DNA of 64,000 bases from Butyrivibrio sp. INlla16 (GTDB taxonomy: Bacteria > Bacillota > Clostridia > Lachnospirales > Lachnospiraceae). Each line of letters starts with the position of its first letter. The stretch's first letter is position 1. The notes beneath the pieces were generated by a model, which saw only the letters and a list, made by a program, of their open reading frames with translations, did not search any database and was not told where the DNA came from. Positions 16,306 to 24,761 of this stretch are shown here, one piece after another. The DNA lies in assembly GCF_900104155.1 (NCBI RefSeq), contig NZ_FMYB01000021.1, forward strand, positions 1 through 64,000, written 5' to 3'. Made by a program: the position numbers and the translations under genes.

Positions 16306-17292
16306 TTAACCCACAAATCTACGGACAACGTTAATAAGAAGTTCCAGCTCCAAAACAACATAATTAAGCAGGTTCTTCTTTTTAAACAAGACCTTTCTGT
16401 TTTTTCCCTTGGAAATCTTTTTTAATCCTCCCAGAAGTCCCAGAAAATAAGCTTTTCCGAGACCTTTTTTTGAAAAATATATCTGTTTTACGATTATGCC
16501 CGCAAGTAAAAGCGGCAGATTTATCAGAATCTGCAGTGCAGGCATATTCTTGTATATCATATAAAGGTTATTAGCGGCTGTAAGTTCTTCCTTGAATTCG
16601 TTATATCTTGATCCGCTTGTTCCACTGCCGGCGTGATACACCACGGCAGTAGGCTCATAAAGATTCTTATAGCCGTATATTCTGGCTCTGTAACCGACAT
16701 CCACATCCTCAAGATAGCAGAAATGCTCTTCGTCAAAGCCTCCTATCTCTGAAAAAATCGATTTTCTGTAGATGGCAGCTCCAGCACAGGCTGAAGTCAC
16801 AGCAGCCCTTTTTGCATAGCTGCTGCCGTCCTTATCCCTTCCGGGTGAAAATGCCCAGCCAAGGGCACAGTACAGATCCCCGCTGTCGTCAATGTTATGC
16901 GGCTCTTTCATCTGCAACATCTTTGCACCTACAGAGAAAACCTTATCGTTTTTACTGATAGCTGAAAGCAGCCTTTCGGTCATTCTCTCTTCTGCGACAG
17001 TATCATTGTTAAGCAGCAGAACATATTCCGTTTCGGAAAGTTCTATTCCGACATTTACCGCATTCGCAAAACCTGTGTTTTCAGATAGCTCATGAATAGT
17101 TACATCCGGATAACAGCCGCTGTGTTTTTCCATAGATTTTCTCAGCGTTTTAATACCTTCATCGGTAGAGCCATTGTCCACAACTATTACCGGTGCTGCC
17201 ATTGTCTGCTTTTTCAGACTTCTAAGGCAGGCATCAAGAAACCTGGCACCATTATAATTGGGTATAACTATTGTCACTTTATTATCTGCCAA
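16306..17292 (-). CDS. Family 2 glycosyltransferase (rhamnosyltransferase-like)
   Basis: The 328-residue protein has a GT-A domain with VTIVIPNYNG, VVDNGSTDEG, LLLNNDTVAEE at the DxD position and FDEEHFCYLEDVDVGYRARIYGY, the motif set of WbbL-type rhamnosyltransferases. A hydrophobic stretch near residues 255-270 and a very basic C-terminus suggest contact with the membrane. The start codon is TTG with AGAGG eight bases upstream. It is encoded 21 bases after the next GT2 gene. Donor and acceptor are not known. Confidence 0.88.
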   Translation of the reverse strand: MADNKVTIVIPNYNGARFLDACLRSLKKQTMAAPVIVVDNGSTDEGIKTLRKSMEKHSGCYPDVTIHELSENTGFANAVNVGIELSETEYVLLLNNDTVAEERMTERLLSAISKNDKVFSVGAKMLQMKEPHNIDDSGDLYCALGWAFSPGRDKDGSSYAKRAAVTSACAGAAIYRKSIFSEIGGFDEEHFCYLEDVDVGYRARIYGYKNLYEPTAVVYHAGSGTSGSRYNEFKEELTAANNLYMIYKNMPALQILINLPLLLAGIIVKQIYFSKKGLGKAYFLGLLGGLKKISKGKNRKVLFKKKNLLNYVVLELELLINVVRRFVG

Positions 17293-17313
17293 AATTCATT
17301 CCTCTTATAACGA

Positions 17314-18696
17314 TCAGATTGTTGTCTCGTAATTCGGATCCCAAAGCACTTTATATCCAAGCTGCCTTACAGCCTGTCCGAAACGAATACATTTGTCCCT
17401 CAGTTCCTCTTCAGTACCCAGTGAGGTAACATCTATAACCTTCCCTTCCAGGGTCATATCATAGGGAATTCCGAATATCTGCTTATAAAGATCAAGCAGA
17501 TCACTTCTTATCCTCATACATCTGATATCTACTGCATCCGTATCCTGCTCAAGAACTGCCAGATGCTGTAGCCCTCCGCTGAAGCCTCTCGGAAGATCCT
17601 TATATCTTACTTTTCCGTCAGCGCGGTAATTGCCGCCGATAAGAGTTCCGTTTTTATCCGTGATTCTTCCGCCAATTACTCCGATATCCTTTCTGGCTTC
17701 AAGAATGTCATCGTAACTGACACGATAAAACCCAACATGCTTAAGATGCGATACTGTTGCCTTAATTCCGCTGACCCTCAGAAAGTCTCTTAAAGCCCTG
17801 GCGCCGGCCTCATAGGCGTACATCTTACTCTGCGGATTACCTGAAGTAGAACCGTCATGGCTTCTCCAATGATAAAGCACTTTGGGAATATGAACTATCT
17901 GCTTTTCATAATCAGAGCTCCACATGATCCTTCCTACTGCTCTGAGGAACAGATCATAGTCCTGAGCACCGTCATATTCTCCTCTGAATCTACAGGTGTG
18001 AATTACATCGGATCTTATTGTAGTAAAATGACAGATGTAATTATTTGACATAAAAAGATCGGGATTAAATTTCTTTTTCCTGTGATAGTCAAAAAACCTG
18101 GTCCCGTCAGCATTACACTTATCCTCATCAGAATAGATAAGTCTCGGATAATTCTTTATCGCAGCTATCGCAACCTCACAAAGAGCATCCTTTGTAAGGA
18201 CATCATCGTGATCAAGCAGTGCCATATAATCTCCTCTTGACGCATCAAGAGCAGCATTTGAATTTTCAGATATTCCGGCGTTGGATTTAAGGCAGATATG
18301 TCTTATTCTGCCATCTACTCCGGAGTAACTCTCGATTATATCGGTTAAAGGATAAATAGCTTTACCCTTTGAGACCACCGGAGCCTCTGCAAGAATAAGC
18401 TCCCACTTTCCGTAGGTCTGATTCTTGACAGATTCTATCATCTCTTTAAAGAACTCCCTGTCCGTGTTGTAACAGGGCACAAGAATACTTATTAAAGGAA
18501 GCATTCTTGATTTTTCGGCATTATTTAATAAAGCACGATACCACTTCCTCTGTTTCTCAAGTTCCTCCTCAGTGGGCTCTTTATATGAGTAATTCTCATC
18601 CCTCTGATTACGGAGTCTCTCCATGGCAGCGACAACCGCACTTCCTACGCCGTTTCTTCTCGCATATGATATTGTCTTTCTAATATTATTGATCAT
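17314..18696 (-). CDS. Family 2 glycosyltransferase with truncated second domain
   Basis: Residues 70-330 of this 460-residue protein form a GT-A domain: PLISILVPCYN, KSNAGISENSN and LLDHDDVLTKDA, with YDGAQDYDLFLR further on. The C-terminal part (about 350-440) resembles the second half of the second GT-A domain in the 687-residue neighbour (IGVIGGRITDKNG against its VGAVGGKLYFPNR) but lacks the nucleotide-binding half. It therefore looks like a two-domain enzyme reduced to one active domain. No ribosome binding site is seen before the ATG, and a perfect hairpin (18723-18749) lies just upstream. Confidence 0.85.
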   Translation of the reverse strand: MINNIRKTISYARRNGVGSAVVAAMERLRNQRDENYSYKEPTEEELEKQRKWYRALLNNAEKSRMLPLISILVPCYNTDREFFKEMIESVKNQTYGKWELILAEAPVVSKGKAIYPLTDIIESYSGVDGRIRHICLKSNAGISENSNAALDASRGDYMALLDHDDVLTKDALCEVAIAAIKNYPRLIYSDEDKCNADGTRFFDYHRKKKFNPDLFMSNNYICHFTTIRSDVIHTCRFRGEYDGAQDYDLFLRAVGRIMWSSDYEKQIVHIPKVLYHWRSHDGSTSGNPQSKMYAYEAGARALRDFLRVSGIKATVSHLKHVGFYRVSYDDILEARKDIGVIGGRITDKNGTLIGGNYRADGKVRYKDLPRGFSGGLQHLAVLEQDTDAVDIRCMRIRSDLLDLYKQIFGIPYDMTLEGKVIDVTSLGTEEELRDKCIRFGQAVRQLGYKVLWDPNYETTI

Positions 18697-18722
18697 GCTA
18701 AGCTAAAGTATTTGATAAGAAT

Positions 18723-18749
18723 AGGGCTGTCAGGCAAACTGACAGCCCT
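18723..18749. terminator. Perfect hairpin after the phosphoglucomutase gene
   Basis: AGGGCTGTCAG (18723-18733) and CTGACAGCCCT (18739-18749) form an 11-base-pair perfect stem. On the plus strand TTTTT follows; on the minus strand, the direction of both flanking genes, the sequence after the stem is ATTCTTATC, a weaker U tract. It may be a partial terminator or an RNA-stabilising hairpin. Confidence 0.7.
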
Positions 18750-18772
18750 TTTTAACAAGTTTTCTTTTGTAA

Positions 18773-20512
18773 TTAATCGATAAGAGCTTTAACAGCTGCT
18801 GTGAGTTCATCCTGCTTCTTAGCAGCATCCTCAAGGCTGGTACCCTTAACACCCATATAGAACTTGATCTTAGGCTCTGTTCCGGAAGGACGTGCGCAGC
18901 ACCATGAATCGTTATCCAGTGCAAAATAAAGTACGTTGGACTCCGGAAGACCGGTCTTACCCTTCTCTCCTGTCTGAGGGTTAACTGTCTCTCCTGTCTT
19001 GTAATCACGGAATTCCTCAACAGTCCATGAACCAAATGTCTTGGGCGGATTATTTCTGAGCTTATCCATAAGAGCAGCAATTTCCTTAGCACCCTCAAGG
19101 CCCTTCATGGTGATGGAATACTGACCTTCCTTATAGTAGCCGTAATCTTCATACATATCGATCATAGCATCCCAGAGGGTCTGGTTGTTCTTCTTACAGA
19201 AAGCAGCAACTTCGCAGAGCATCATAACGGCAACGATCGCATCCTTATCACGCGCATGTGTTCCTGCAAGGCATCCATAACTCTCCTCGAGACCGAATAC
19301 ATAATTGTATTCCTGATTATTCTCCTCAAAGAGTCTTATCTGCTCACCGATATACTTGAAGCCTGTAAGAACTTCAATGTAGTGAAGACCATATTTCTCA
19401 GCAACGCGTCTTGCCATATTTGTTGTAACGATGGTTGTGACGAATGCAGGTCTCTCAGGCATAGTGCCTGTAGCCTTTCTCTCACGAAGGATATATTCTC
19501 CTATAAGCATTCCGGACATATTTCCTGTGAAAGGAACGTACTCTCCGGTCTTAGTATCCTTTGCATATACTCCAAGTCTGTCCGCATCGGGATCTGTTGC
19601 AAGAACGATGTCTGCATCCTTCTCTTTCGCAAGCTCAAGAGCAAGCTTGAATGCTTTGGGATCCTCGGGATTAGGATAATCAAGAGTTGTGAAATCAGGA
19701 TCCGGAAGCTCCTGCTCAGGAACTATATACACATTCTTAAAGCCAAGCTCAGCAAGAACTCTCTTTACGGGAACAAGTCCTGTTCCGTGGAAAGGTGTAT
19801 ATACAACTGTAAGCTTCTCAGCCATCTCCTTGATAGCATCAAGGTGAATAATCTGCTTTTTAAGCTCTACCATGTACGCATCATCTATATCTTTTCCGAT
19901 GATCTCATAAAGGCCTGCCTTCATGGCATCGTCCTTAGACATGGTCTTAACATCGTTGTAGTCAGTAATAGCTTTAACTTCTGAAATAATACCTGTATCA
20001 TGAGGCGGAGTAACCTGAGCACCATCCTCCCAATAAGCCTTATATCCGTTGTATTCCGGCGGATTGTGGCTTGCTGTAATCATAACGCCCGCAATACAAT
20101 TAAGCTTTCTAAGAGCAAATGAAAGCTCGGGTGTAGGGCGAAGCTCATCAAATACATATGCCTTAATGCCGTTAGCTGCAAGGCATCTTGCAGTCTCGTC
20201 CGCGAATTCGGGTGAGAATCTGCGGCAGTCGTAAGAAATAGCAACGCCTCTCTTAGCGCCGTCAGCTCCTCCATTCTTCTTGATATAATTAGCAAGACCC
20301 TGAGTAGCCTTACGAACAACGTACTTGTTCATACGGTTTGTGCCTGCTCCGATAACACCTCTAAGTCCACCGGTACCAAACTCAAGCTCCTGATAGAACC
20401 TGTCCTGAACCTCTTTCTCATCATTTCTGATAGATAATAATTCGTTTTTTGTATCCTCATCAAAGTAAGGATCATTTAACCAATACTCAAGCTGTTTTGA
20501 AACGTCACTCAT
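18773..20512 (-). CDS. pgcA: Phosphoglucomutase (alpha-D-phosphohexomutase family)
   Basis: The enzyme interconverts glucose-6-phosphate and glucose-1-phosphate (or the mannose phosphates), feeding nucleotide-sugar synthesis such as RmlA in this same locus. The 579-residue length matches Firmicutes PgcA. The phosphoserine loop is GVMITASHNPPEYNGYK, the metal loop DADIVLATDPDADRLGV, the sugar loop GLEESYGCLAG, and the phosphate-binding loop RPSGTEPKIKFYMG. AAGGAGGATAAAG precedes the ATG. It lies between two GT2 genes of the polysaccharide operon. Confidence 0.93.
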   Translation of the reverse strand: MSDVSKQLEYWLNDPYFDEDTKNELLSIRNDEKEVQDRFYQELEFGTGGLRGVIGAGTNRMNKYVVRKATQGLANYIKKNGGADGAKRGVAISYDCRRFSPEFADETARCLAANGIKAYVFDELRPTPELSFALRKLNCIAGVMITASHNPPEYNGYKAYWEDGAQVTPPHDTGIISEVKAITDYNDVKTMSKDDAMKAGLYEIIGKDIDDAYMVELKKQIIHLDAIKEMAEKLTVVYTPFHGTGLVPVKRVLAELGFKNVYIVPEQELPDPDFTTLDYPNPEDPKAFKLALELAKEKDADIVLATDPDADRLGVYAKDTKTGEYVPFTGNMSGMLIGEYILRERKATGTMPERPAFVTTIVTTNMARRVAEKYGLHYIEVLTGFKYIGEQIRLFEENNQEYNYVFGLEESYGCLAGTHARDKDAIVAVMMLCEVAAFCKKNNQTLWDAMIDMYEDYGYYKEGQYSITMKGLEGAKEIAALMDKLRNNPPKTFGSWTVEEFRDYKTGETVNPQTGEKGKTGLPESNVLYFALDNDSWCCARPSGTEPKIKFYMGVKGTSLEDAAKKQDELTAAVKALID

Positions 20513-20585
20513 CTTTATCCTCCTTAAAATGTGAGGTTATCCCCTCAACATATTTAGTTAATCATTCCTAACTCCAAAAGTCAAA

Positions 20586-22649
20586 TTATGCATCGCGTAA
20601 ACTGCTGTAGCCCTCAACATTCAGAGAGAAATCGCTTCGGTCCAGAGAAAAATTGGGATTATAGTACGGATCACCCTTATCAAGGACTTCCTTCCATTTT
20701 GCACGAAAATGCTCAGATTCCGCATCATATCTCTTCGCATTCTCGCCCTCCAGGTCAAGCCCTCTGGACGCGGATTCAAAATGATACATCTCCGCAAAAG
20801 GAGTGAATATATTGAGGTATCCTTTCTCCCTTAGCTTAAGACAGAAATCCACATCATTTAATGAAACCCTGAATCCCTCATCAAATCCGCCGACTTCATC
20901 GTACTTAGACCTTGATACCATAAGGCAGGCGCCTGTGACAGCTGAGACATTCTGTGCATAGCACAGTCTTCCCATATATCCAAGATTCATTCCTTCCTGT
21001 CCGTAGTGGCAGTGGCCGGCTGTTCTGTGTGCTCCAAGCCTCAGTACGATACCAGCATGCTGAATCTTTCTGTTGGGGAAATAAAGCTTTCCTCCGACCG
21101 CTCCGACATCCGCGCGCTGCGCGTACATAAGCAGTTCTTCCATCCAGTTAACGGTAATAACCTGTGTGTCATTATTTAGAAGCAGAATGTAATCACCTGT
21201 CGAATGCTTAACACCGTAATTAACTACCGCAGAATAATTGAACGGAGGCTTTGATCCATCTTCATTCAGGTTATTCTTATCCTCATAATAATCAACAATC
21301 TTTAAAACAGAGCTCATGGCTCCGTTTCTGAGCTCATCGTAATAGCTCTTTATCTCTTTTGAGGTACTTCCATTCTCTACTACGATAATCTCATAATTAT
21401 CATAGGTCGATTTTTCATATATAGAGTCGAGACATCTCTTCAAATCCTCCATATGCTCACAGGTGGGGATTATGATAGAAATCTTGGGCATGCCCTCAAC
21501 TTCATAGGCGATCTTGAAAATCGTCTCAAACGCTCTGGTACTGGTTATCTTAAAGTGTTCATAACCATGTCTTCTAAGATGATCTGCCACAGCTCCTCTG
21601 GCTGCATCAATAGCATAGCTCTTGGCGCTGATGTCCGATGCCACACTACCCGCATGAGATCTCCAGTAATACAATAGTCTCGGGATGTGAACTATATGCT
21701 CTGCAGCGTCCGTAAGCCTCAAGATCATATCATGATCCTGACTTCCGTCGAATTTCGATCTGAAAAGTTCTGTGCCGTCAAGGAGTGATCTCTTGAATAC
21801 ACTGAAATGGCAGATATAATTATTTGCTCTCAGATTATCAGGCGCATAATCAGGCTTAAAGTGCATCGTTATCATGTGATCAATGCTCTTACCTGAAAAA
21901 GTGGCTTCATCACAGTAAAGATAGTCCGCATTCTCATCATTGATAGCTTTGACATAGTAATACAGAACTTCGGGATGAAGAATATCATCATGATCAAGAA
22001 GTCCTATGTACTCACCCGACGCAAGCTTAAGGCACTCATTTGTATTACCTGAAATTCCTGTATTCTTCTCAAGTCTGTGATAAAGAATACCGGCACCGTC
22101 GGCTTCTCCGCGCCCGGCTCTTTCGTCCTTCTGATATTCTTTGACAATCTCTTCTACATAGCCATGCTCTGCATCTGAGCCATCAGCAAGGCAAAGCTGC
22201 CAGTTTGTATACGTCTGGTTAAGAACAGACTCTATCATATCCCTGAGGAAATTCTCGGGAGTGTTGTAAAGAGGAACCAGAATACTGATAAGCGGCATCT
22301 TTTCAAATCTGGCATTTCTCTCTGTTGCAATTGTCTCCTCAGAAGGAAAACTTTCGGTTCCATAGTGAACCTTCGCCTTACGCTCAATCTGCTTATATTT
22401 AAGCTTGGCAATAACTCCCCTTACTGATCCTGCATTTTTCACACGGTCCTTCTGCCTTATAACGAAATGCATTACATTTCTTGCGGGAGTACTTGCCTTC
22501 CAGATTGGATTGGATTTAATCCTGTTAAGCTTAAACTCAAGCTCCTGATTCTTATCTTCAAGGTCAGCCACTCTCTGCGCAAGATCTGCACTTTTAAGCT
22601 TTTCTTTCTCATATGCTGTTTTAAAATCAAAATCTGTATTTTCAGTCAT
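20586..22649 (-). CDS. Dual-domain family 2 glycosyltransferase
   Basis: The 687-residue protein begins with a coiled coil (about residues 12-48), followed by two complete GT-A domains. The first has PLISILVPLYN, NTGISGNTNECLKLASG and LLDHDDILHPE. The second, from about residue 385, has PKISIIIPTCE, IIVVENGSTS, LLLNNDTQVI and FDEGFRVSLNDVDFC. Such proteins can add two sugars in turn to a growing polysaccharide on the cytoplasmic side. Its start overlaps the stop of the upstream GT gene as TAATG. The coiled coil could mediate oligomerisation or contact with the other transferases. Confidence 0.9.
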   Translation of the reverse strand: MTENTDFDFKTAYEKEKLKSADLAQRVADLEDKNQELEFKLNRIKSNPIWKASTPARNVMHFVIRQKDRVKNAGSVRGVIAKLKYKQIERKAKVHYGTESFPSEETIATERNARFEKMPLISILVPLYNTPENFLRDMIESVLNQTYTNWQLCLADGSDAEHGYVEEIVKEYQKDERAGRGEADGAGILYHRLEKNTGISGNTNECLKLASGEYIGLLDHDDILHPEVLYYYVKAINDENADYLYCDEATFSGKSIDHMITMHFKPDYAPDNLRANNYICHFSVFKRSLLDGTELFRSKFDGSQDHDMILRLTDAAEHIVHIPRLLYYWRSHAGSVASDISAKSYAIDAARGAVADHLRRHGYEHFKITSTRAFETIFKIAYEVEGMPKISIIIPTCEHMEDLKRCLDSIYEKSTYDNYEIIVVENGSTSKEIKSYYDELRNGAMSSVLKIVDYYEDKNNLNEDGSKPPFNYSAVVNYGVKHSTGDYILLLNNDTQVITVNWMEELLMYAQRADVGAVGGKLYFPNRKIQHAGIVLRLGAHRTAGHCHYGQEGMNLGYMGRLCYAQNVSAVTGACLMVSRSKYDEVGGFDEGFRVSLNDVDFCLKLREKGYLNIFTPFAEMYHFESASRGLDLEGENAKRYDAESEHFRAKWKEVLDKGDPYYNPNFSLDRSDFSLNVEGYSSLRDA

Positions 22650-24733
22650 TATTTCACCTTAAGTAAATTGGGCACCCAGTTTATGAGTTTCAAACTACCC
22701 GTCTGGTCAAGGGCAGCCATTCCCACCTGATAATAACCAGGGTCAAGTTTCCCGGGCGCAATCCTCACCTTATAGCCGGTAAGGTCAACATCTATCTGAT
22801 CCTGTAATCTCAGTTTAATATCCGGTCTGTACCAGGTATAAACAGGCATACTGTATACAACAGAAGATGCCGGTCTTGCACCTTCATCAGACCTCTCTAC
22901 CTGCCTGAGAACGAGTCTTCTTTCAAAAAATGCATTATCTGAGCCAATTACAAAGCTGTAGCCCTTAACAAAATATCCGTCTACCACATCGCCGTCTCTG
23001 ACGCCGTACATCCAATTCTCCATGGTTCCGGCATACTCAACTCCGACTCTGAGGCAGGCATCCTCTCTGGCCTCGGCGAACCCATTCTCATGCACCTTGA
23101 TATTATGGAAAGGAATATCAAGTACCGGAGTAAAGTCCTCACACGGAATTATGGCGCTTATGGTCTCATCATCAGTAAGGTACTGACTGTAAAAAGGATC
23201 ATGGTTATAAAAACCGGGATGCCTTTTCATAAGTACCTCATACTCTGCAGCAAGGCGCTCCATCTTCTTCATATCAAGAGTATCAAGGCCTCTGCTCAGG
23301 GACTCATGATGATAGAGGCTTATGTGGTTGCAGCAGACATTATAATATCCCTTCTGGAATACGCTGTAGCAAAGATTCACATCATTAAAAGCAACCGGAA
23401 GTTCTTCCGGAAAGCCGCCAACCTCATTAAACTTCTCGCGGCTGAGCATCAGACATGCTCCCGTCGCTCCTATCAGATTATGAATCCCTCTGTTAAAGCC
23501 AAAGTAATGCGACTTCTGATCATGCATTTTCTGGAGCTTATGCACAGGGCCGAGTCTGACATTAGTAATTCCGGCATGCTGAATAAGATCGGAGTCCGGA
23601 TAGAGGAGCTTAGCGCCCACAACTCCGACATGGCGAAGCTGTGCCTGAGAAAGCATCTCTCGCATCCACCCATCCTGCGTAGCCTCGATATCATCGTTAA
23701 GGAAAAGAAGATACTCGCCTCCCGACCTTGTCGCACCGCGGTTACACATATGAGAAAAATTAAATTCCTCTACTTTATATAAATATGAAATATTTGTTAA
23801 TCCGTTTACTTTGTCAATCTGATTAATATATGAACCGTATCTTACACGGTTATATGCACTGCTGCCATTATCCACTATTACTATCTCATACTTAATGTTC
23901 TTTTCATGAGTGGTATTAACAATGGATTTCATGCACTGATATAAAATTTCGGGATGATCCTTTGTCGGAATTATAATGCTGACCGTTGCCGGCTTCATCA
24001 GCATATGTCTTGAATTATGAAAACCTCTTCCGTAAAAAACATCCGTATCAGGATTTCTGTGGAACAGAATCTCTCCTATATGCCCTATCGGAAATTCCGT
24101 TCCCTGTCTCTTTCCGAATGCTCTCTCTTCTATGGCAAGCATACAGAAAAGAACGTCGGCTGAAAGCATGCTTGCTTCACGTCCCACCGCTTCGGGTGAA
24201 TTCTTCTTTACTCCTGTCGTTCCACCGAGCATTCTAAGAGCATTATCATACTCGGAAGCCGCTGCTTCGTATGTATTTGCCCTGCATGCAAATACACTTC
24301 CGATATAAAATGCATTAAGATACGTATCCGGCGACCAGTCCGGCTTAAAATACGGATGACCGTATTTGCCTCTTCCGACCATCTCATCCTCATCGCCATA
24401 CGCGACATTGATTTCCGGATGAGCCTGAAAGTATCGCCTGATATTCTCTACAGCATGTCCGGCAAGCTTTCCTTTGGGGCTCACGAAAATAAGGATCGTC
24501 TCAGCAGTAGCCGTTGGGTCTGCCTCTCTCCACACCTTAGTGTAGGAAACAACCTCCGTTACAAGCTGAAGTCTCCCCGTGACCTCATAAGCGCTCCCCC
24601 CTGATACATAAATGGGATGCTTCTCCTGCTTGTGCTCCCAGATGTTATAGGCATTTTTACATTCCTTAACTTTACTCTGGTAGCCTCTTTTTCTGTTGTT
24701 GATAAGAAAATTCTTTGCAATCTCTTTCAGCAT
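22649..24733 (-). CDS. Family 2 glycosyltransferase with partial N-terminal domain and C-terminal beta-rich domain
   Basis: The 694-residue protein has three parts. Residues about 75-235 resemble the second half of a GT-A domain (AYGDEDE near 112-117, YFKPDWSPDTYL), without the usual nucleotide-binding start. Residues about 250-510 form a full GT-A domain (VSIIIPTKDH, FLNDDIEAT near 344-352, FNDVNLCYSVFQKGYYNV). Residues about 555-694 form a beta-rich segment of unknown role. It follows the methyltransferase-kinase gene by 28 bases, so it may add residues near the chain end. Start at the annotated ATG. Confidence 0.86.
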   Translation of the reverse strand: MLKEIAKNFLINNRKRGYQSKVKECKNAYNIWEHKQEKHPIYVSGGSAYEVTGRLQLVTEVVSYTKVWREADPTATAETILIFVSPKGKLAGHAVENIRRYFQAHPEINVAYGDEDEMVGRGKYGHPYFKPDWSPDTYLNAFYIGSVFACRANTYEAAASEYDNALRMLGGTTGVKKNSPEAVGREASMLSADVLFCMLAIEERAFGKRQGTEFPIGHIGEILFHRNPDTDVFYGRGFHNSRHMLMKPATVSIIIPTKDHPEILYQCMKSIVNTTHEKNIKYEIVIVDNGSSAYNRVRYGSYINQIDKVNGLTNISYLYKVEEFNFSHMCNRGATRSGGEYLLFLNDDIEATQDGWMREMLSQAQLRHVGVVGAKLLYPDSDLIQHAGITNVRLGPVHKLQKMHDQKSHYFGFNRGIHNLIGATGACLMLSREKFNEVGGFPEELPVAFNDVNLCYSVFQKGYYNVCCNHISLYHHESLSRGLDTLDMKKMERLAAEYEVLMKRHPGFYNHDPFYSQYLTDDETISAIIPCEDFTPVLDIPFHNIKVHENGFAEAREDACLRVGVEYAGTMENWMYGVRDGDVVDGYFVKGYSFVIGSDNAFFERRLVLRQVERSDEGARPASSVVYSMPVYTWYRPDIKLRLQDQIDVDLTGYKVRIAPGKLDPGYYQVGMAALDQTGSLKLINWVPNLLKVK

Positions 24734-24761
24734 CTCTTACTGCCCTGTTCCAGGCTTCCCC

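Noticed and set aside
20520..20560. Terminator between the 687-residue GT2 and pgcA
   Set aside because: The TGAGG/CCTCA stem has only five pairs and overlaps the leader of pgcA; not enough for a call.
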